Source: Gammaproteobacteria bacterium (GTDB lineage: Bacteria > Pseudomonadota > Gammaproteobacteria > Steroidobacterales > Woeseiaceae). Taken from it: DNA of 58,739 nt. This document shows, piece by piece, positions 40,972-50,990 of this stretch (positions are counted from its first letter, which is position 1; every line of letters starts with the position of its first letter). The position numbers and the translations under genes are program-made. The stretch covers positions 1 to 58,739 of the forward strand of contig JAACFB010000018.1 in NCBI GenBank assembly GCA_009937615.1, in the 5' to 3' direction. The notes below the pieces were generated by a model that searched no databases, was not told the origin of the DNA, and was given only the letters and a program-made list of their open reading frames with translations.

Positions 40972-42746
40972 TGGTTCGTTTCCTCCGGTAACGCGAACAC
41001 GTATACCGCGTTGTGGCCGCGATCGACATTTAACTCGTTGACGATCGCCAATGGCCCGCTTGTTCCGGACAGGCCGTCGCCGGTCAGAATGGCGACGTAT
41101 TGTCTGCCATCCACGGCGTAGGTGATCGTACTGGTCTGAATAATGCCCGTGACGCTCGCATCCCAGAGAATTTCACCGGCATCGGCATCAATCGCGTACA
41201 AGGTACCGGTCACGTCACCCCAGAATACGATGTCCCCAGCCGTCAGCAGGACAGCGCCGTTGCCCGGGTTGCGCTGCGTGTGCAGCCGAGCGATTGTTCC
41301 CGTGGCCATGTCGACCCTGGCGAGGCCGGCGAACGCATTGGGATCGGAGCCATCCCGTTCGTGCGAGGTACGGATGTGCCCGTTGGCGACATCCAGCCGG
41401 CCCGTGCGGGTTACGCAGGCATCGTGATAGGGCACGTAGAGCGCATTCTTGACCGGGTGATAGGCCATCGGCCAGTAGCTCTTGGTGTTCTGGAAGCAGG
41501 TCGTATGCTTTTGACCCTCGGCCGTGAGGACCTTGTCGCGGCTGATTCGGGTGATACCGGTTTCAACCTCAATATCGGCGATGTGAAAGTCGGGCGTATC
41601 GAAGGGAAAAGGCATCGTCCAGAGAAACTCGCCGGTCGCCCCGTCAAGCACCCACAGGCCGCCTGGCTCGCCGACAGAGACCACCATGTCTCTCGGCTCG
41701 CCCCGCGTGATGTTCGGATTGATCCATTTCACATCATCCGGATTTGGGTCGAAGCTCGAGCGAAACAGTATTCTTTCGTGCGTGTGGTCCGAATCCCAGT
41801 CATCACCGGGCAGGTGCTGGTAGTACCAGGCAAGTTCACCCGTGTCGGGATTGAGTGCCAGCGTGGAGTTGCTGTAAAGCTCGCTGGGTGCCGATAGCGG
41901 CACGCTGAACGGCTTGCCAGCGTGACGTTTGATCCGTGTATGCGGGTTTGGATTGGCTGTACCCCAGTACACGAGATTTTTTTGAGGGTCGTAGGCTCCC
42001 GGCAGCCCCCACGGCGATGCAATACGAAGGTCGGCCGCCATCGCGCCCCAGGTGTCGCCGCCGGGCTCATCCGGCGCGGCTGTGGTGTGGAATTTCCAGA
42101 GTTCTTCTCCGGTCTCCGAGTCGTGAGCCGCGATGAAGCAATACTTGCGAGTATCGCCGCAGTTCCTGCCGGTCAGCACTTTACCGTTTACGACCATCGG
42201 TCCGGTCGTGTGCTGCGTACTGGACCTGTAGTCGTGTACCAGCGTTTCCCAACGAGGCCGCCCGGTACGTGCGTCCAGAGCGACCAGGTAACCATCGGGA
42301 GCCGCGTAGTAGACCATGTCCTGGTAGAGCGCCAGCGTGCGCGCCCGGCCAACGGCGCGAATATACTTGTCGATGTCGCCGGGCAACTCGCGTTTATATT
42401 CCCAGAGCAGTTTGCCGCCTGCCGCATCGACTGCCTGGATAACGGCGCGAGGATTAGCGATAAACATCACGCCCTCGTGCACGAGCGGTATGTTTTCCTG
42501 GGTGCCGTCGTGCATGTCTCGCGACCAGACGAGCGTCATTTTGTCCACGTTGTCGCGATTGATCTGGTCGAGTGGACTGAAACGCTGGTTGTCGTAGGTT
42601 CGGCTGTACATCAGCCAGTCTGACGGGTCCGGATTCAGGAGTTCGGCATCCGAAACAGGCGACAGCCGGTTTATCTGGGCATGGGTCGAAGTGCTTGCGG
42701 CCAGCAGAAAACAGGCGAGCTGTATGCCCGGGTTGATCAGTCTCAT
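40968..42746 (-). CDS. Exported PQQ-dependent (quinoprotein) alcohol dehydrogenase, second copy
   Basis: 592 residues, the same length as the protein at 2497 and closely similar along its whole length. A signal peptide (QLACFLLAASTSTHA) is present. The propeller docking motifs include AVDAAGGKLLWEYKR and AIDADAGEILWDAS. The active-site segment GDDWDSDHTHE places Trp317, Asp318 and Asp320, again with the extra Asp of lanthanide-dependent enzymes. It is coupled by an ATGA overlap to the sugar dehydrogenase-cytochrome c gene, which could serve as its electron acceptor. It lacks the vicinal Cys-Cys of many PQQ alcohol dehydrogenases; CGDTRKYC is a spaced pair instead. Confidence 0.9.
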   Translation of the reverse strand: MRLINPGIQLACFLLAASTSTHAQINRLSPVSDAELLNPDPSDWLMYSRTYDNQRFSPLDQINRDNVDKMTLVWSRDMHDGTQENIPLVHEGVMFIANPRAVIQAVDAAGGKLLWEYKRELPGDIDKYIRAVGRARTLALYQDMVYYAAPDGYLVALDARTGRPRWETLVHDYRSSTQHTTGPMVVNGKVLTGRNCGDTRKYCFIAAHDSETGEELWKFHTTAAPDEPGGDTWGAMAADLRIASPWGLPGAYDPQKNLVYWGTANPNPHTRIKRHAGKPFSVPLSAPSELYSNSTLALNPDTGELAWYYQHLPGDDWDSDHTHERILFRSSFDPNPDDVKWINPNITRGEPRDMVVSVGEPGGLWVLDGATGEFLWTMPFPFDTPDFHIADIEVETGITRISRDKVLTAEGQKHTTCFQNTKSYWPMAYHPVKNALYVPYHDACVTRTGRLDVANGHIRTSHERDGSDPNAFAGLARVDMATGTIARLHTQRNPGNGAVLLTAGDIVFWGDVTGTLYAIDADAGEILWDASVTGIIQTSTITYAVDGRQYVAILTGDGLSGTSGPLAIVNELNVDRGHNAVYVFALPEETNQ

Positions 42747-42893
42747 GGCATTCCCCGACTAAAAGCTGCAGTTCTTATGCGATCACAAGTGCGGGCCCAT
42801 CGAAGCAGCTGCCTGGTATCGGTGGTCAGCCTGCACGAGCAATGATGTCCCGCATAATATACGTCAGCCGGAAAGGTCGACACGAATACGCGA

Positions 42894-42904
42894 ACATATG
42901 TAAT
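42894..42904 (-). promoter_or_regulatory. ATTACATATGT element shared with the other quinoprotein promoter
   Basis: On the minus strand, about 150 bases before the quinoprotein start, ATTACATATGT differs by one base from ATTACGTATGT at 2397-2407, upstream of the paralogue. A related ATTACGTGTGT is at 2380-2390. It may be a common regulator site; chance cannot be excluded. Confidence 0.3.
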
Positions 42905-42918
42905 GATTTTCCGGGTCG

Positions 42919-45900
42919 CTATTTCTCGATCGAATAGAGCACGTCGATCGACTGTGTTTCGCCAGCGCTCGCCTCCAGCGCCAGGTGTTGCGAGAGCTTG
43001 TAGTGCAGCAACAGCGTGCCCAGGCGGCTGAATACGTTGTAAGCGTATCGCGCGTACAGCTGCGGATTGATCTGCTTGCCCGCAATCAGCGTCGTGTTGT
43101 CTCCACCATCGCCTGTCAGTGATAACTGGTCGAGGCCAATCGACTGACCGATCTGCTCGGTAATTCGCGTCGCCTGCCTGAGCCCCAGGCCTATAGCCGC
43201 ACCCGACAGGTCGCCGCCTTCGGCTTCAGTGGCTTGTGCAAGGGGACGGCCGATCATGAGGTAGGAAAGGGCATCGCCCTCAGACATGGCAGGATCGGAA
43301 AATATGGTAGACGTCAGGTTACTTGCCCTTCCGCGCAGCTGAATGCCGGCAGTTACCGTCTCTTCGAAAGATTCGATGACCCGTACGGCCCGAACGTCGA
43401 CTATAGGGTCGTCTGGTGGTCCCGTGAACGTCAGGTTTCCCGTCTCAATGGTCAACTTCTGGCCGTAGGCAGAAAAAATGCCGCCGACAAGTTCGATCCG
43501 CCCTTCAGCCGTCGGTGCCCGATCGTACTGCTTCTTGACCACGAGGTTGCCGGTGAGATTCGAATCGAGTCCAAGTGCCTGGAGATGTATCCTGTCGCCA
43601 AGTAGCAGCGTGACTTCGCCCGAGTAGCGCGTTGGTTTTGTTTGCTCGGTTATCTCACCGGAAACGATGACATCCGGCGAGGGCCTTACGGCTTCGGCGG
43701 GCAACTCGCGCAGGCGGATTTCGGCCTGCGGGATCGCGAGCTGGCCATTGACCTGCCAGCCGTCGCCCGCGCCAACGACGACAAGATCAGGCGACGCCCA
43801 AAGGCGGTACTCTGGCCAGTTCATCAGTTCAGCCGTATCGCCGCGGAGCGTTAATCTCAGCGATCGGTCGGCGCTGATCAGGTTGCTGAAATGGCCGTCC
43901 GCGGCGAGTTCGCCGCCACCGGCTTTAAGAGAGCCCGCCAAAGTTGCCGAGCCATCTGACGCGCCGGCAACAACGAGGTCTATGTCGCGGAAAGGCACGT
44001 TCAGCGTGGGAACGACGAGACTGCCCTGGCGCCAGGTCATCTCGCCGCTGAAATCGGGGGCCATGAGCCGGCCGGTGGCATTAACCGCCGCCGAGATCAT
44101 GCCCTCGAAGTTGTCAATTTCCGGAATCACCGCTGGTAGCCAATGCCACTGCTCGCCTTGCATGCGCAGTTCGGCGGTCACCAACGGGTCGTCAAGCAGT
44201 TGTGTTAATCGTGCGTCCAGCGTTGCAGACACGCCCGGGTCGATCGCAAGCGTCGCGGCAATGGTTGCGACGTCGCGAGTAACGTCAATCCTGACCTCCA
44301 CTTCGGGAACCGTAACGTCCGTCGATTGTTCGAATGCCTCGCGTATGTGCACGACCGTTGCCGTCTGCGACCAGTCCATGAATCCGGTCCAGACGCCGTC
44401 TTGCTGCACAAACTGGATATCTGCGTTCAAAAGCCCATCAAGCTCATAGTTTTGTGGCAAAAACGGGTTGGCGAGCTGCAGCGGAAGGTCAACGATGTAC
44501 GCCTCGACGGCCAGTTCGATCTCCGAACGTGACAGCCGTTCCAAGCGTAGTTGGCCCCCAGGGCCTGACCAGCTGTGTGGTTCAACGACAACGTCGTCGC
44601 CATCGATGTGGAAAACGACAGGAGCCGATAGCGACCATGGGCTGATGTTCGGCTCGGAAATCGTTGCGTCGAGAATTCGGCCTGTAATAACACCCTGATC
44701 GCGTCGCAGGTTGATTGCGGCGACCGCACCCAGGTCGCGAAATTGCCAATCGACATCGACGTCCAGCAGGTCGGGGCGGCCCTGTCCATGCAGCACTATT
44801 GAACCGAACCCGGTCTCGCCTCGCGCAAGATTCGTCGCGGTTGCCGAAACATCCAGCGAATCCGTGGCAACCTGACGGCTTTCTACAAACAGCTCGCCTA
44901 CGGACCAGCCGGCAAAGTGAAATCGCGAGGCGTTGAGCTCGCCGGTAAAACTCGGTGCGCTGATCGTTCCGAGCAGTTGACCGGCACCTACCACGGAACC
45001 CGCGAGTTCGGGCAAGAGTTCGTGCAGTGAGGGTGCGTCGACTGCCAGCGTCAGCTCCATGGCCTCGTCGCTATAGGTTCCGGAAACGCTCAAGCGGTTC
45101 TCGCCCGCCGACAGCGAGCAGTCGCTGCACCTTACCTGGTCGGGCGTCAGCGAGATGTCACCTCGTGACGTGAGAGCAACCCCGTTCAACGTGCCTTCGA
45201 TGTTGACGTCGTTCAACAACAGGTTACCGGCGTCGTCCAGCGTGATTCGCGCATCGGCATCGAGACGCCCGGTCACGGTCGGCATCAGGGCTGCCGGATT
45301 CACGCCGGTGACGCGCACGGCACCCTCCGCGCCAAATGCCGGCAGCCAGGTCACGGAACCGTCGAAGTTCGCATCGCCTATCGGGCTGCGCGCGGCAACG
45401 TTCGCAGCTGACAGTCCCTCCGTGCCGCCCGCCGCGGTCCCGGATACTTCGGCGCGCGGCTTACCGGGCATCTGCAGGACCAGGTCGTAAGTCGCGGCAT
45501 AGTCGTCGGCAACGCCTTGAATGCGGACTGCGCCCGTATCCGCGGCCACATCGCCGAAAGACCAGCTGTCCCAGCGCACGAGCGCGTCGAATTCGGGTTC
45601 AACGCGATGCAGTATATGCAGCACGCCCGACACCTCGGCCGGGTACGGGCCTGCAACTGCCTGCTCGAATTCCAGCGCTCGCAACGAACCCTGCGCGGCG
45701 CCCCGCCCAGACCACTCGCCGTCCGATGTCTTCCAGCTCGCAGTGGCCCGGATCGGAACGTCGCCTTCGAGCCGGGCGTCGAGATCGGTCACCGTTACCG
45801 TCAGCATCCCGGTTGCAACCGAAAAGAATCCTGCCCGCACCGCGTTACCGTCAATGCCGGAGTCATCGAGCAGAATATCGCGCAATTCTGTGACCGACTC

Positions 45901-46344
45901 GCCATCGCGCAGCACGACGCTGCCGACGTTGCCGTGGCCTAAGCTGATGGCCATTGGGAGCGGCGAAAATTCGAGCACGAACGGATCTGCGGCTGCAGGC
46001 TTTGCCGCCATAGACCGGTACTCGATGTAGTCAGCTTGGAGCAGGCCGATAGCGAGCCTGCCGGACAGAATCGCCGGCCAGTCGATGCGCACGTTTACAT
46101 TGACGGCCTCGGCAGCGCGTTCGGCGTCGCTGTAGGTAAGGCCCGACATCGTAAGGCCCTTCCAGAGCGTGCCGTCAACTGCTTCGATTCGGAGTTCGCC
46201 GGGCAGCTGGGCCGTGACGTGCTCGATTGCCCAGCGGGTGCCGGATGCCGTGTTCAGGATCATAGCGAGCGTGATTGCGAGCAGCACGGCCAGCCCTGAA
46301 GCGGTCGCTGCAATCCACAGCAGCCATTTGACGGGCCTGGGCAT
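42919..46344 (-). CDS. tamB: TamB, inner-membrane translocation and assembly protein
   Basis: 1141 residues. One N-terminal membrane helix (WLLWIAATASGLAVLLAITLAMIL) is followed by a long periplasmic beta-helical region with repeated AsmA-like strands and the C-terminal DUF490 domain (about residues 800-1141; PDVIVSGEITEQTKPTRYSGEV, RIELVGGIFSAYGQKLTI, YLMIGRPLAQATEA, LYARYAYNVFSRLGTLLLHY). TamB bridges the periplasm to TamA and aids lipid transport or insertion of some outer membrane proteins. The start shares one base with the tamA stop. Its length is within the family's range (about 1,100-1,300). Confidence 0.92.
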   Translation of the reverse strand: MPRPVKWLLWIAATASGLAVLLAITLAMILNTASGTRWAIEHVTAQLPGELRIEAVDGTLWKGLTMSGLTYSDAERAAEAVNVNVRIDWPAILSGRLAIGLLQADYIEYRSMAAKPAAADPFVLEFSPLPMAISLGHGNVGSVVLRDGESVTELRDILLDDSGIDGNAVRAGFFSVATGMLTVTVTDLDARLEGDVPIRATASWKTSDGEWSGRGAAQGSLRALEFEQAVAGPYPAEVSGVLHILHRVEPEFDALVRWDSWSFGDVAADTGAVRIQGVADDYAATYDLVLQMPGKPRAEVSGTAAGGTEGLSAANVAARSPIGDANFDGSVTWLPAFGAEGAVRVTGVNPAALMPTVTGRLDADARITLDDAGNLLLNDVNIEGTLNGVALTSRGDISLTPDQVRCSDCSLSAGENRLSVSGTYSDEAMELTLAVDAPSLHELLPELAGSVVGAGQLLGTISAPSFTGELNASRFHFAGWSVGELFVESRQVATDSLDVSATATNLARGETGFGSIVLHGQGRPDLLDVDVDWQFRDLGAVAAINLRRDQGVITGRILDATISEPNISPWSLSAPVVFHIDGDDVVVEPHSWSGPGGQLRLERLSRSEIELAVEAYIVDLPLQLANPFLPQNYELDGLLNADIQFVQQDGVWTGFMDWSQTATVVHIREAFEQSTDVTVPEVEVRIDVTRDVATIAATLAIDPGVSATLDARLTQLLDDPLVTAELRMQGEQWHWLPAVIPEIDNFEGMISAAVNATGRLMAPDFSGEMTWRQGSLVVPTLNVPFRDIDLVVAGASDGSATLAGSLKAGGGELAADGHFSNLISADRSLRLTLRGDTAELMNWPEYRLWASPDLVVVGAGDGWQVNGQLAIPQAEIRLRELPAEAVRPSPDVIVSGEITEQTKPTRYSGEVTLLLGDRIHLQALGLDSNLTGNLVVKKQYDRAPTAEGRIELVGGIFSAYGQKLTIETGNLTFTGPPDDPIVDVRAVRVIESFEETVTAGIQLRGRASNLTSTIFSDPAMSEGDALSYLMIGRPLAQATEAEGGDLSGAAIGLGLRQATRITEQIGQSIGLDQLSLTGDGGDNTTLIAGKQINPQLYARYAYNVFSRLGTLLLHYKLSQHLALEASAGETQSIDVLYSIEK

Positions 46345-48074
46345 TACAGGTCCGGTCCCAGGCTTATATGAATGCGATAGTCATTGTCCGGATCATCAAA
46401 CGGGTGAGCGACGTCGAGCCGTAACGGCCCCAGGGGCGAGTACCAGCGAATTCCGATGCCTGCGCCGGTGCTGAACTCGATTTCCGAGTCGTTGAATGCG
46501 CTGCCGCTGTCCACAAATGCGGCAATCGTCCATTTCTCTCCGAGTAAGCGATCTATCTCGACGCTGCCGTCCAGAAGATAGCTGCCGCCGATAACGTCCC
46601 CGTTTTCGTCGACGGGCCCCAAGCTCTCATAGTCATAGCCGCGCACGCTGCGATCGCCACCGGCGAAAAATCGAACCGATGCGGGAAGCTCGGAGAAATC
46701 GTCCTTGATTGTCAGGCCAAGGTTCGCACGGGCGATCGCACGGTAGTGGCCACCGAGCGAGTGGATCCACTTGGTCTTCGCGCGAAACTGGAGAAAGCTC
46801 GTGTCCGAGCCCAGCGAATCGCTCGCGCCGCGCACGTCGAAACTCAGTCGGCGGCCGTTGCTTACCCGCCCGAGCTCACGACCTTCTGCAGACTCCCAGG
46901 TGTTTCCCAGGATAATTAATTGGCTGGTGGTAGCCTGTTCGCCCACCGTATAGTCTTCGTAGGAATAATCGAGGTAGCGTGTGTCCAGCCAACGTTTACC
47001 GAGGTTTCGCGCGCGCAGAATGCCCACGGTAAATGTATCGCTCCTGCTCGTATCGGTGTTCTCATGCTGAACTCCGGCGAACACGCTCATCCACTCTCTT
47101 CGCGGATCTTTTTTGGGCCAGCGGTACGACCCGGTCAGCTCCGATCTGACTGACGACGCGAATAGTTTGGTTTCGAGCTGATGACCCTTCTCGTTCAGCC
47201 GGCGGTCTGAATAACCGAGTCGCCCCTGTGGGCCGGTATCGGTGGCGACGCCCGCGCCAATCGTGTACACGCGACGCTTGCCCGGCGTAAGCTCCACCGA
47301 GACAGGCACGATTTTCTGCTCGGTATCCAAAGGGTCGGTGCTGATCGAGACTGTCGCGAAGTAATTGCTGCCGCCCAGCGCTTCATACAATTCGTTGACC
47401 AACGTCGACGAGTATGGGCTGCCCGGGACAATGTCGCTATAGCCTCTGAGCAACGAGTCGCGGACGATTCCCGGCGTGAAAGTTACTTCGCCAAACTGGT
47501 ATTGCGTGCCACTCTGGAGGTGCAAAGCGAGTTCGGCCGAACGAGTCCTGGGTTCGACGACGACCTCGGTGCGCAGGAACTCGGCGTCGAAAAAGCCCGA
47601 AGCCATGGCTGCCCGCATCATCGACGCTTTGTAGCTTTCATAGAGGCCGTGATCGAGGATGTCCCCCGGAGCAGGGCGGGCAGCCGCCACATGGTCTGCA
47701 AATCTTTCGTCATCGGCAGCAGCGCCTTCAATGCGGACATCCACTGCGCCAAGCCGCACGGGCTCGCCGGCTTCAATTTCAAAACTGGCGTGCCAGCAGT
47801 CCTCGCTCCAGCGCAGCGACTTTTTGATCGAAGGCTCGTAGTATCCAAGCGCTTGCAGTGCTTGGCGAACGCTTTTGTCAGCGTCGCGAAACAGTCTCTC
47901 CACGCGCCACGGAGCCGACTCGCATGCGGTCGTTGCCAGCGGTGACAGTGCACGCACGTTGGCTTCCAGCCTCGATTCAATGCCCGAGATCAGCAGGTCT
48001 GCGTTTGCCGTGCCCGAGCAGCTGAGGGCTGATACGACGGTCAGGAAAACAATTCTTGCGAAATTTTGAGCCAC
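46344..48074 (-). CDS. tamA: TamA, outer membrane Omp85-family protein
   Basis: 576 residues with a signal peptide (IVFLTVVSALSCSGTANA). Three POTRA-type regions (about residues 30-260) are followed by a 16-stranded surface-antigen barrel with the conserved lid-lock motif VRGYDYESLGP and the end GAGIGIRWYSPLGPLRLDVAHP. TamA inserts proteins or moves lipids with TamB, encoded downstream with a one-base overlap. Length matches E. coli TamA (577). The gene is divergent from mscS across about 70 bases. Confidence 0.92.
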   Translation of the reverse strand: MAQNFARIVFLTVVSALSCSGTANADLLISGIESRLEANVRALSPLATTACESAPWRVERLFRDADKSVRQALQALGYYEPSIKKSLRWSEDCWHASFEIEAGEPVRLGAVDVRIEGAAADDERFADHVAAARPAPGDILDHGLYESYKASMMRAAMASGFFDAEFLRTEVVVEPRTRSAELALHLQSGTQYQFGEVTFTPGIVRDSLLRGYSDIVPGSPYSSTLVNELYEALGGSNYFATVSISTDPLDTEQKIVPVSVELTPGKRRVYTIGAGVATDTGPQGRLGYSDRRLNEKGHQLETKLFASSVRSELTGSYRWPKKDPRREWMSVFAGVQHENTDTSRSDTFTVGILRARNLGKRWLDTRYLDYSYEDYTVGEQATTSQLIILGNTWESAEGRELGRVSNGRRLSFDVRGASDSLGSDTSFLQFRAKTKWIHSLGGHYRAIARANLGLTIKDDFSELPASVRFFAGGDRSVRGYDYESLGPVDENGDVIGGSYLLDGSVEIDRLLGEKWTIAAFVDSGSAFNDSEIEFSTGAGIGIRWYSPLGPLRLDVAHPFDDPDNDYRIHISLGPDL

Positions 48075-48144
48075 GTTAATGGGTCACCAGGATTAACACG
48101 GACGGCGAAAATACGGTAGTTCCGAGTCAACAGCATATAGCTCT

Positions 48145-49134
48145 ATGGTTTGGTCCGGATTACAAATTTTCCAGTGTGATTTCATGCCTATTAGCGCTAA
48201 AGTCAATCACCACATTAAGCAGGCAGGCATTGACGCGGTGATTCAGGGTTTTGAGGCTGTTTGGAACTACCCGCTGCTGACCGTCGGCGGGCAGAAATTA
48301 CTGGTAAGCCAGCTGGTCCTGGTCGTCATCTTACTGCTGGTCGGCTACGTAGTCAGCAAGCTCTTGGAGCGGCTTATCCAGCGCCGGCTTGCGCACACCC
48401 ACCTTCGCGCGGACGCGGCATATGCCCTGCAGCGAATCATTTTTTATGCGCTGCTGGTGGCCGTCTTCATCACCGCGCTCAGCCTGCTGCATGTTCCGCT
48501 GACCGCGTTCGCTTTCGTCTCCGGCGCTGTCGCGATCGGCGTGGGCTTCGGCGCGCAGAACGTCATCAATAACTTCATCAGCGGGTGGATAATGCTGATG
48601 GAAAGACCGGTTCGCATTGGCGACTACATCGAGATCGACGCGCACCAGGGTGTCGTCGAGCGCATTGGCAACCGTTCGACCCGCATTCGTCGGACCGACG
48701 GCGTGCACCTGCTGATTCCCAACAGCCAGATGCTTGAACGGGTTGTCGTGAACTGGACGCTGGTCGACTATCAAATCAGGACCATCGTTCGGGTTGGCGT
48801 TGCCTACGGCTCGCCCGTTAAGCGGGTTGCAGAACTGATCGCGCAGGCGGTGAAAGAGCAGCCCGAAGTTCAGTCCGATCCGGAGCCGGTAATCATTCTC
48901 GAGGATTTCGGGGATAATGCGATCGTATTCGACGCGTACTTCTGGAGCGAGGTCGGCGCTGAACGTGCGCTTCGGCAGATACGAAGTACGATACGATTTA
49001 GAATCGATGAGCTATTCAACGAAAACAACATTGTTATTGCGTTCCCGCAGCGCGATGTACATATGAATACTGTATCGCCGCTGGAGATTCGTCTCGTCGG
49101 ATCTGACCCGCCCGGCTCGGAGCAGCTGCGATGA
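48145..49134 (+). CDS. MscS-family mechanosensitive channel
   Basis: 329 residues. Two or three membrane segments are present (VLVVILLLVGYVVSKLL and IIFYALLVAVFITALSLLHV), followed by the pore helix AFAFVSGAVAIGVGFGAQNVINNFISGW, and the cytoplasmic beta domain ERPVRIGDYIEIDAHQGVVERIGNRSTRIRR. The channel releases solutes on hypo-osmotic shock. An alternative start at 48184 would drop 13 residues; neither has a good ribosome-binding site. It overlaps the zntB start by four bases, forming a two-gene unit divergent from tamA. Confidence 0.88.
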   Translation: MVWSGLQIFQCDFMPISAKVNHHIKQAGIDAVIQGFEAVWNYPLLTVGGQKLLVSQLVLVVILLLVGYVVSKLLERLIQRRLAHTHLRADAAYALQRIIFYALLVAVFITALSLLHVPLTAFAFVSGAVAIGVGFGAQNVINNFISGWIMLMERPVRIGDYIEIDAHQGVVERIGNRSTRIRRTDGVHLLIPNSQMLERVVVNWTLVDYQIRTIVRVGVAYGSPVKRVAELIAQAVKEQPEVQSDPEPVIILEDFGDNAIVFDAYFWSEVGAERALRQIRSTIRFRIDELFNENNIVIAFPQRDVHMNTVSPLEIRLVGSDPPGSEQLR

Positions 49135-50108
49135 CAGAGAATTCACGCCTGTTCTTCAGTGCGCTGCTGTTCGATGGTCACGGCGGTGCCCGCGCGCTTA
49201 GCGATGACGAGGTCAGTGACTGGTCTGCTGCGGATGGGATACTTTGGCTGGACTGCGATCAAAGCAACAAGAACGCGAGAAAGTGGCTGATCGAAAACGG
49301 CCAAATCGGTGACAATGCTCGCGCAGTGCTGTTGGCTGAGGAAACGCGGCCGCGTTCGAGCGCCGAGGGCGGCGGGCTTGTCCTCGTCATGCGCGGTATC
49401 AACATGAATCCAGGGGCCGTCCCTGACGACATGGTCGCCATTCGAATCTGGATCGAGGAAAACCGGGTGATCTCCGTTCATCGTCGCCAGATCATGTCAT
49501 TGGAGGATGTGCGGCAGTCACTTGCGGGCGGCGTTGGGCCGCGGACATCCGGCGAGTACCTTGTCATGCTCACAGGCTTTCTCTCCGAGCGTATCGAGGC
49601 CGCGGTGGAAAATATCGAGCAGATGCTTGACCAGCTGGAGTCCGATGTTGCCGTGGGAAATATCGCCGAACTTCGCGCGACACTGAGTGCCGTCCGTCGG
49701 CGGGCGGCCGCCATTCGGCGTCACCTGGCGCCGCAACGTGTCGCGCTCGACCGCCTGATTCAGTTTCCCGGCAGCGTACTCTCGGACAGCGAGACGCTGA
49801 AGCTGCGGGAAGAGGGAGAGCATCTTACCCGGTATATCGAGGATCTCGATCTGGCGCGCGAGAACGCACTCGTCACCCAGGAAGAGATGTTGAACCGCGT
49901 TGCACAGGAGCAGAATGCCCGCATGTACGTGCTGTCTATCGTTGCCGCAATATTTCTGCCGTTGAGTTTCGTCACGGGGCTGCTTGGAATGAACGTTGCG
50001 GGACTACCCGGGACCGATGACCCGAACGGGTTCCGAATTTCGGCGGCGGTGATGATAAGCCTTGGAGTGGCCTTGATAGGCTACTTCAAATGGCGCAGAT
50101 GGCTTTAG
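49131..50108 (+). CDS. zntB: ZntB/CorA-family divalent metal transporter
   Basis: 325 residues. A large N-terminal cytoplasmic domain with long helices (EAAVENIEQMLDQLESDVA; LAPQRVALDRLIQF) leads to two C-terminal membrane helices. The pore-mouth signature GMN lies between them in LSFVTGLLGMNVAGLPGTDDPNGF. The 'GMN-x-x-GLPG' form is typical of ZntB, which moves zinc, rather than of CorA (magnesium), but the metal is not certain. It is translationally coupled to the mscS-type gene (ATGA overlap). No hyp genes are near that would tie it to nickel supply. Confidence 0.85.
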   Translation: MTENSRLFFSALLFDGHGGARALSDDEVSDWSAADGILWLDCDQSNKNARKWLIENGQIGDNARAVLLAEETRPRSSAEGGGLVLVMRGINMNPGAVPDDMVAIRIWIEENRVISVHRRQIMSLEDVRQSLAGGVGPRTSGEYLVMLTGFLSERIEAAVENIEQMLDQLESDVAVGNIAELRATLSAVRRRAAAIRRHLAPQRVALDRLIQFPGSVLSDSETLKLREEGEHLTRYIEDLDLARENALVTQEEMLNRVAQEQNARMYVLSIVAAIFLPLSFVTGLLGMNVAGLPGTDDPNGFRISAAVMISLGVALIGYFKWRRWL

Positions 50109-50201
50109 GGTTGAGGCATCAGGCCGGCCTCGCAGCAGTAGCGCGTTGCGCAGGCTGAGTCGCGCGACTGCCAAAATCCGCGTGCGGGCCGCTCAGTCGG
50201 C

Positions 50202-50242
50202 GTAACCGGGCCGGAATCGGTATCGCGGGCAAGGCCGGTTAC
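50202..50242. terminator. Possible hairpin after zntB
   Basis: Perfect eight-base arms GTAACCGG and CCGGTTAC are separated by 25 bases. They lie about 95 bases after the zntB stop and before the convergent MarR gene. The long loop and lack of a T run make this uncertain. Nothing else is seen in the 288-base gap. Confidence 0.3.
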
Positions 50243-50396
50243 CTGCACGCCGCCAAGCAGCATGCAGGTTAGAGCCGGCTGAAAACCGGGTCGTCATATC
50301 ACCGCTGCGCGCCAGCGAGTTGTCCCCGAGCCGGGCCTGTTACCCGGCACCGTGCGCCGGCAACCGCGTCTCTCGAGATGCGGAACAGCCGGGGAA

Positions 50397-50990
50397 TTAC
50401 CGCAATATACCGGCCGAGCCGTTCCTGAAATGCCCAACCAGCGGTGCCGAATGTGCCGGCCGATAACGATCCTGAGCTGCCCGGCCAGGCCCAACATGAC
50501 CTTGTGCGGCCAGCCGTCGTGGTGGTGCGTTGAACGCATCGGCGAAATCCTTGGACTTCGCGTACAGCACTCGGATGGCTTTTTCGAAAAGCTGCAGTTC
50601 CTCTTCGGAAAAATCCTCTAGCAGGTTCGCTTCGAGCTGCCTGGCCAACGGCGCAATCTGGTCGTGCAGCTCTGCGCCCTCGGCCGACAGGTTCAGGACC
50701 GAGCGCCGGCGATCCTCGCTATCGAGATCTCGAAGCAAAAGCCCGCGGTCCATGAGCTTGGTGACTGCCCGGCTCACTGCGACCGTATCCATCTGCGCGA
50801 GGCGTGCGACGCTCACCGCGGACAGGCTGGGCTTGCTGGCGATTATTGCAAGGACCTTCCATTCCGGCATGGAAATACCAAATCGTTCCTCGAACACGGA
50901 AGCGACCGAGCGCATGATGGAATGAGTGAGTGTGGCAAGCTGGCAAGGAACATAGCTGTTTAAATCGAATTTCTTTGACATATCTGTCAC
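50397..50990 (-). CDS. MarR-family transcriptional regulator
   Basis: 197 residues from the GTG at 50990: an AGAGGA ribosome-binding site (50998-51003 on the opposite strand) is seven bases from it, while the ATG at 50981 is 16 bases away. The winged helix region SMPEWKVLAIIASKPSLSAVSVARLAQMDTVAVSRAVTKLMDRGLLLR with the basic wing SEDRRRSV is typical. The last 40 residues, after NAPPRR, are low-complexity and unlike the family, so the true end may have drifted or been frameshifted. It is divergent from the LysR gene, across an AT-rich 161-base region. Confidence 0.85.
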   Translation of the reverse strand: MTDMSKKFDLNSYVPCQLATLTHSIMRSVASVFEERFGISMPEWKVLAIIASKPSLSAVSVARLAQMDTVAVSRAVTKLMDRGLLLRDLDSEDRRRSVLNLSAEGAELHDQIAPLARQLEANLLEDFSEEELQLFEKAIRVLYAKSKDFADAFNAPPRRLAAQGHVGPGRAAQDRYRPAHSAPLVGHFRNGSAGILR

